Both the position numbers and the translations under genes were made by a program. Source: CAZDQL01 sp964507325 (GTDB lineage: Bacteria; Planctomycetota; UBA1135; GCA-002686595). Taken from it: 16,085 nucleotides of DNA. The notes under the pieces were generated by a model. The model saw nothing but the letters and a program-made list of their open reading frames with translations, had not been told where the DNA came from and made no database searches. The DNA lies in NCBI GenBank assembly GCA_964507325.1, contig CAZDQL010000123.1, positions 1 through 16,085 on the forward strand, in the 5' to 3' direction. Each line of letters begins with the position of its first letter. Within the stretch, counting starts at the first letter, position 1. This document shows, one piece after another, positions 12,595 to 16,085 of this stretch.

Positions 12595-15380
12595 TGGGCT
12601 TCCTGCACCCCGAGCTCCTGCTCCTGGGACTGCCCCTGGCGCTCGCCTGGTGGCGCACCCGCGACCGCTCGCCGGTGACCCTGGCGCTGCGAGGCGCGGT
12701 GGCGCTGCTGCTGCTGCTCGCTTTGGCGGGTCCCTACACCGTCACCGGCGACGACCACCGGGACCTGGTGGTGGTGCTCGACCGGTCGCGCTCGATGCCG
12801 GAGGAGGGGTTGAGCTCCGCGATGGAGTTGATCTCCCTGGCCCAGGCCCAAGCGCGTCCGGGGGACCGGGTGTCGGTGGTCGGCTTCGGCGCGACGGCGG
12901 CGGTGGAGCACACCTCCGCCGACGACGCCACCTTCCGCGGTTTCGAGCGCGAGGTCGACCCGGACGGCTCCGACATCGGAGCGGGTCTCGAAACCGCCCT
13001 CGACCTGATCGGTGAGGGGCGCGAGGGAGCGCTGCTGCTCATCTCCGATGGCGAGGGGAATGGCCGCGACCCCCTGAGCGTGGCGCGGCGCGCCTTCGCC
13101 CGGGGGGTGCGCATCGACGTGCGGGAGCTCAGGCGGCCGGAGGTGGCGGACCTCTCCGTCGAACGCATCGACCTGCCGGGCGAGGTGGCGGTGGGCGAGC
13201 CCTTCCAGTTCAACGTCTGGGTGCGCTCCGACCGGCGCGTGGAGAGCGAGCTCACCCTGCGCCGCGGCGACCAGCTGCTCTCGAGTGGACGACGCGTCTT
13301 CGAGCCGGGGGTGAGCCGCATCGTCCTGCGCGACCTCCTCGAGCAGCCGGGGATCAGCGAGTACCGCGTCGAGCTGAGGAACGACGGAGACCGCGTCCCG
13401 GAGAACAACCGCGGCCTGGGGGCGGTGCGCGCCAGGGGAGCGCCGATGCTCCTGGTGCTGAACCACGACGGGGCGCAGGACACCCTGGTGCGCGCCCTAC
13501 GCCAGGCGCGCATCCCGGTGGTGGTGTCGACCCCCGAGAGGGCGCGCCTGGACGCGGTGGGGCTATCCCGCTACCGCGCGGTGATCCTCGAGAACGTGGC
13601 CGCCAGTCGCCTGGGGGGCGGCATGCCCGCCCTGCGCGACTTCGTGCTCGACCGCGGCGGGGGGCTCGCGATGACCGGCGGTCGGGCGAGCTTCGGCGTG
13701 GGAGGCTACTACCGCTCGCCGATCGAGCCCCTCCTGCCCGTCAGCCTGGAGCTGCGCCAGGAGCAGCGCCGCTTCTCGGTGGCGCTGGCGATCGCCATGG
13801 ACCGCTCCGGCTCGATGTCGATGCCAGTCCAGGGGAACCTGACCAAGATGCAGCTCGCGGATCAGGGAGCGGCGGCCGCCATCGAGCTCCTCTCCCCCAT
13901 GGACGAGGTGGCGGTGATCGCGGTGGACTCGAGCGCCCACCACGTGGTGAGCATGCAGCCCGTGGGGGACGGGCAGGCGATCCGCTCCAAGGTGCTCTCG
14001 ATCGAGTCGATGGGGGGCGGGATCTTCATCCACGCGGCCCTCGTCGGCGCGCTGCAGGAGCTGGACCGCTCGCGGCTGGTCAACAAGCACATCATCCTGT
14101 TCGCCGACGCCGCCGACTCGGAGGAGCCGAAGGACAGCGTGGCGATGATCGAGAAGCTCCACCGCGAGGCGGGTCTGACCCTCTCGGTGATCGCCCTCGG
14201 CACCGGCACCGACGCCGACGCCGACCTCCTGCGCGAACTGGCCCGCGCGGGGGGCGGGGACGCGAACTTCACCATGGACCCAGCCGACCTGCCGCGGCTC
14301 TTCGCCATGGACACGATGAAGCTCTCCCGCTCGACCTTCGTCGAGGAGACCACGCCGGTGCGCCTGCTCCCCGACCTCTTCGGCCTGGGTCTGGTGGCGA
14401 CGGAGAGCTTCCCCGCGGTCGCCGGCTACAACCTAACCTACCTGCGCCCCGCCTCCACGGCGGGGATGGTGACGGTCGACGAGTACAAGGCGCCGCTCTT
14501 CGCCTTCGCCCACCAGGGGCTGGGGCGCAGCGCGGTCTACACGGGCCAGATCGGCGGCTCCTTCGGGGCTGACGTGGCCCGTTGGAACGGCTTCGGTGAG
14601 TTCTTCACCACCGTCGCCCGATGGCTGATGGGGAACGAGGAGCCGGAGGAGCTCTTCGCCGCGGTGCGCCGGGAGGGGAGGGACGTGGTGCTCTCGGTGG
14701 AGGTCGACCCGGAGGCGGAGCTGCCCCCCGACACCTCGGAGTTGGCCGCGGTGCTGTCGGGGGCGGACGGGGAGCGCCGCGAGGCGGTGCTGGAGCGCGT
14801 CGGAGAGTTCCGCTTCGAGGCGCGCTACCCCCTCGACCGCGAGGGGGTCACCGTGGGCACCGTGCACCTGGGGGACGGCCGCCTCGTCCACCTGCCGCCG
14901 GTGGTGCTGCCCTACTCCCCCGAGTTCGAGCGCAGCGCCGACCCCGAGGCGGGGGCGCGGCTTCTGCGCCGTCTGGCGCGGGAGTCGGGGGGCGAAGTCG
15001 GGGTCACGGCGGGCGGCTTCTTCCGCGGCGAGCGCCGCGGCCGCACCTGGCGGCTGGTGACCCGCGAGCTCCTGATCGCCGCGCTGGTCCTGATGGTGGT
15101 CGAGATCGCGGGGCGCAGGCTCTCGCTGTGGCAGTCGCTGCGGATGCCGCGTTTGCCGCGGTTGCCCGGCCTCTCTCGTCTGCGACTCGCGAAGCGCCCT
15201 CGGCGCGGAGGCGAGCCGGCGGAGATCACTCCGGATCCCGCTCCCGCGGGCGAACCGGACGCGACCCCCGCGACTCCCGAACCGGCTGCACCCCCCCGAG
15301 GGAGCGTCGCTTCCGCCCTCTCCCAGGCACGGCGATCCGCCGACCGGAAGTTGGGGCGCCAGAAGCCCGGAAGTCAATGA
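12594..15380 (+). CDS. membrane vWA - GATase-like - vWA protein
   Basis: A 928-residue protein. Two N-terminal helices (about 6-20 and 29-47) lead into a first vWA domain (about 57-180) with Asp63-x-Ser65-x-Ser67 ('VVLDRSRSM'), 'GSDIGAGLETAL' and 'LISDGEGNG'. A beta region (190-280) follows, then a class I glutamine-amidotransferase-like fold (284-396, 'AVILENVAASRLGGGM', 'FVLDRGGGLAMTGG') lacking an obvious catalytic Cys. A second vWA domain (about 396-560) has a perfect Asp403-x-Ser405-x-Ser407 ('AMDRSGSMS') and 'FADAADSEE', but Gly replaces the usual Thr ('GGGIFIHAAL'). A long beta region (570-810), one helix (about 826-843) and a basic, Pro/Ala-rich cytoplasmic tail finish it. This matches the large 'vWA/glutamine amidotransferase-like' membrane proteins common in planctomycetes. 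It is coupled to the BatA-like gene by TGATG, so the two probably form one complex. The open frame starts far upstream, but ATG 12594 is where the helices begin. Confidence 0.87.
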   Translation: MGFLHPELLLLGLPLALAWWRTRDRSPVTLALRGAVALLLLLALAGPYTVTGDDHRDLVVVLDRSRSMPEEGLSSAMELISLAQAQARPGDRVSVVGFGATAAVEHTSADDATFRGFEREVDPDGSDIGAGLETALDLIGEGREGALLLISDGEGNGRDPLSVARRAFARGVRIDVRELRRPEVADLSVERIDLPGEVAVGEPFQFNVWVRSDRRVESELTLRRGDQLLSSGRRVFEPGVSRIVLRDLLEQPGISEYRVELRNDGDRVPENNRGLGAVRARGAPMLLVLNHDGAQDTLVRALRQARIPVVVSTPERARLDAVGLSRYRAVILENVAASRLGGGMPALRDFVLDRGGGLAMTGGRASFGVGGYYRSPIEPLLPVSLELRQEQRRFSVALAIAMDRSGSMSMPVQGNLTKMQLADQGAAAAIELLSPMDEVAVIAVDSSAHHVVSMQPVGDGQAIRSKVLSIESMGGGIFIHAALVGALQELDRSRLVNKHIILFADAADSEEPKDSVAMIEKLHREAGLTLSVIALGTGTDADADLLRELARAGGGDANFTMDPADLPRLFAMDTMKLSRSTFVEETTPVRLLPDLFGLGLVATESFPAVAGYNLTYLRPASTAGMVTVDEYKAPLFAFAHQGLGRSAVYTGQIGGSFGADVARWNGFGEFFTTVARWLMGNEEPEELFAAVRREGRDVVLSVEVDPEAELPPDTSELAAVLSGADGERREAVLERVGEFRFEARYPLDREGVTVGTVHLGDGRLVHLPPVVLPYSPEFERSADPEAGARLLRRLARESGGEVGVTAGGFFRGERRGRTWRLVTRELLIAALVLMVVEIAGRRLSLWQSLRMPRLPRLPGLSRLRLAKRPRRGGEPAEITPDPAPAGEPDATPATPEPAAPPRGSVASALSQARRSADRKLGRQKPGSQ

Positions 15381-15607
15381 CAGACCACCTGCAGGGACCA
15401 CGGGCGTGTTGCTGGAGCGGAGTTGTCCCGCTAGCCTGACCGATCCAATGAGCATGGGACGCTCTACTGCCCATGTGCACTGGCCCTCCGCGGCCGCTGA
15501 ATGGGCACCCCAAACGCCGGTACGCACGTGCTCAGTGGATAGGCCATATGCGCTGGAGCGTGCTTGCACAGGCCCGTCGAATCTGAGTTGGACAGACGGG
15601 AGATGAG
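15381..15607 (+). other. intergenic region, lower GC, no gene recognised
   Basis: These 227 bases separate the vWA operon from the last gene. Codon pattern and composition do not support a protein. I see no strong hairpin or promoter. GGGAG at 15598-15602 is the ribosome binding site of the next gene. Confidence 0.5.
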
Positions 15608-16084
15608 ATGCGCTGCTCACGCGCAGTGCGAATGACTCTTCTGGCCATCTGTGCCGCTGCTGGTGCAGGCCTCGCAGCACCGTGGTGGTACCGCCGGCAT
15701 GTCGAATCGGAGTTTGTCGCGTTCATCACACCGTTCGATCATCGTGAGACCGTCAGTATTCTCGAGTCACGGTGCGTCGGGAAGACGGTGAGTTCGATTC
15801 GCCTCTTGCCGATTGCCGAATCGAAGCTGTTCGGATCTTATCCATACCTGTGTGACATCGAGGCGCCGAGAGAGCGATCGTACATGGAATCCGCATACTG
15901 GCACGGGTATTGGTTCAACTACTGCAAGCGACTTGTTCGTTGCGGGGAGGAACTGACAGCGTATTGGAGCCTCCAGGAAGACCGGTGGCATCTCGTCCGA
16001 TTGCGGAGCGGGCCACGGGGGTGGGAAGAAGGGCTCTCCTGCTCCTTTAGTGGAAGCCGTCGGGAGCTGAGAACGCCGGTGTGA
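15608..16084 (+). CDS. hypothetical membrane-anchored or secreted small protein
   Basis: A 158-residue protein I do not recognise. A basic start and hydrophobic segment (about 9-27, 'MTLLAICAAAGAGLAAPWW') form either an uncleaved anchor or a signal peptide. The rest is soluble and rich in aromatic residues, with a cluster near 93-120 ('YMESAYWHGYWFNYCKRLV'), and has cysteines at 56, 82, 106, 112 and 145 that could form disulphides outside the cytoplasm. ATG 15608 is preceded by GGGAG with a five-base spacer, which supports the start. GC is clearly lower than in the vWA genes (one hand-counted 60-base line is 55 percent), hinting at a different history or weak codon selection. No operon partner is visible: a 227-base gap precedes it and the window ends one base after its stop. 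Confidence 0.6.
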   Translation: MRCSRAVRMTLLAICAAAGAGLAAPWWYRRHVESEFVAFITPFDHRETVSILESRCVGKTVSSIRLLPIAESKLFGSYPYLCDIEAPRERSYMESAYWHGYWFNYCKRLVRCGEELTAYWSLQEDRWHLVRLRSGPRGWEEGLSCSFSGSRRELRTPV

Positions 16085-16085
16085 C

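Noticed and set aside
15406..15606. A 66-codon frame in the gap before the last gene
   Set aside because: No ribosome binding site, no signal or domain, and an irregular composition; treated as non-coding.

Overview
The window is high-GC bacterial DNA with 11 protein-coding genes and no RNA gene, CRISPR array or insertion sequence that I can see. It most likely comes from a planctomycete. The evidence is two secreted proteins with C-terminal domains of the kind common in large planctomycete secretomes (Cys/Asn/Ser-rich 'FC..CGN..NSGC.NS' and 'FCGPA..NSTG' types, both ending near a 'sFQ.W.RD...T.GV.I' motif). FG-GAP/VCBS propeller proteins, an ECF sigma factor beside a CHAT protein, weak or absent Shine-Dalgarno sites at several genes, and membrane von Willebrand A (vWA) proteins fit the same picture. 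The lineage is inferred from recalled family patterns, not from a search.

Layout. (1) Positions 1-1370: a small TPR lipoprotein-like gene (+), whose signal peptide may be cut by a frameshift, faces a DinB-family gene (-). (2) 1371-4468: two secreted proteins in tandem, an NHL-like propeller and a seven-repeat FG-GAP propeller. Each carries a planctomycete-type C-terminal domain, and the second domain is visibly lower in GC. (3) 4502-4559: a strong 58-nt hairpin. (4) 4571-8354: a compact ECF sigma / membrane anti-sigma / TPR-CHAT operon joined by an ATGA overlap and a 91-nt overlap. (5) 8368-10688, minus strand: a B3/4-domain protein followed by a secreted VCBS-repeat protein, which is convergent with the CHAT gene. 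(6) 10759-15380: two translationally coupled membrane vWA proteins, a BatA-like protein and a vWA-GATase-like-vWA fusion. (7) 15381-16085: a lower-GC tail with one small membrane-anchored orphan.

How the genes may work together. The most interesting unit is sigma / anti-sigma / CHAT. The CHAT protein has an N-terminal signal peptide, a long TPR-like helical region, a caspase-like His686/Cys730 pair and one C-terminal transmembrane helix. Its predicted topology puts the protease domain outside the cytoplasm, on the same side as the anti-sigma sensor domain. This suggests, without proof, that CHAT-type proteolysis at the cell envelope controls release of the sigma factor. The vWA pair resembles the structural part of Bat-type aerotolerance or MoxR-associated operons, but no MoxR ATPase or DUF58 gene lies in the window.
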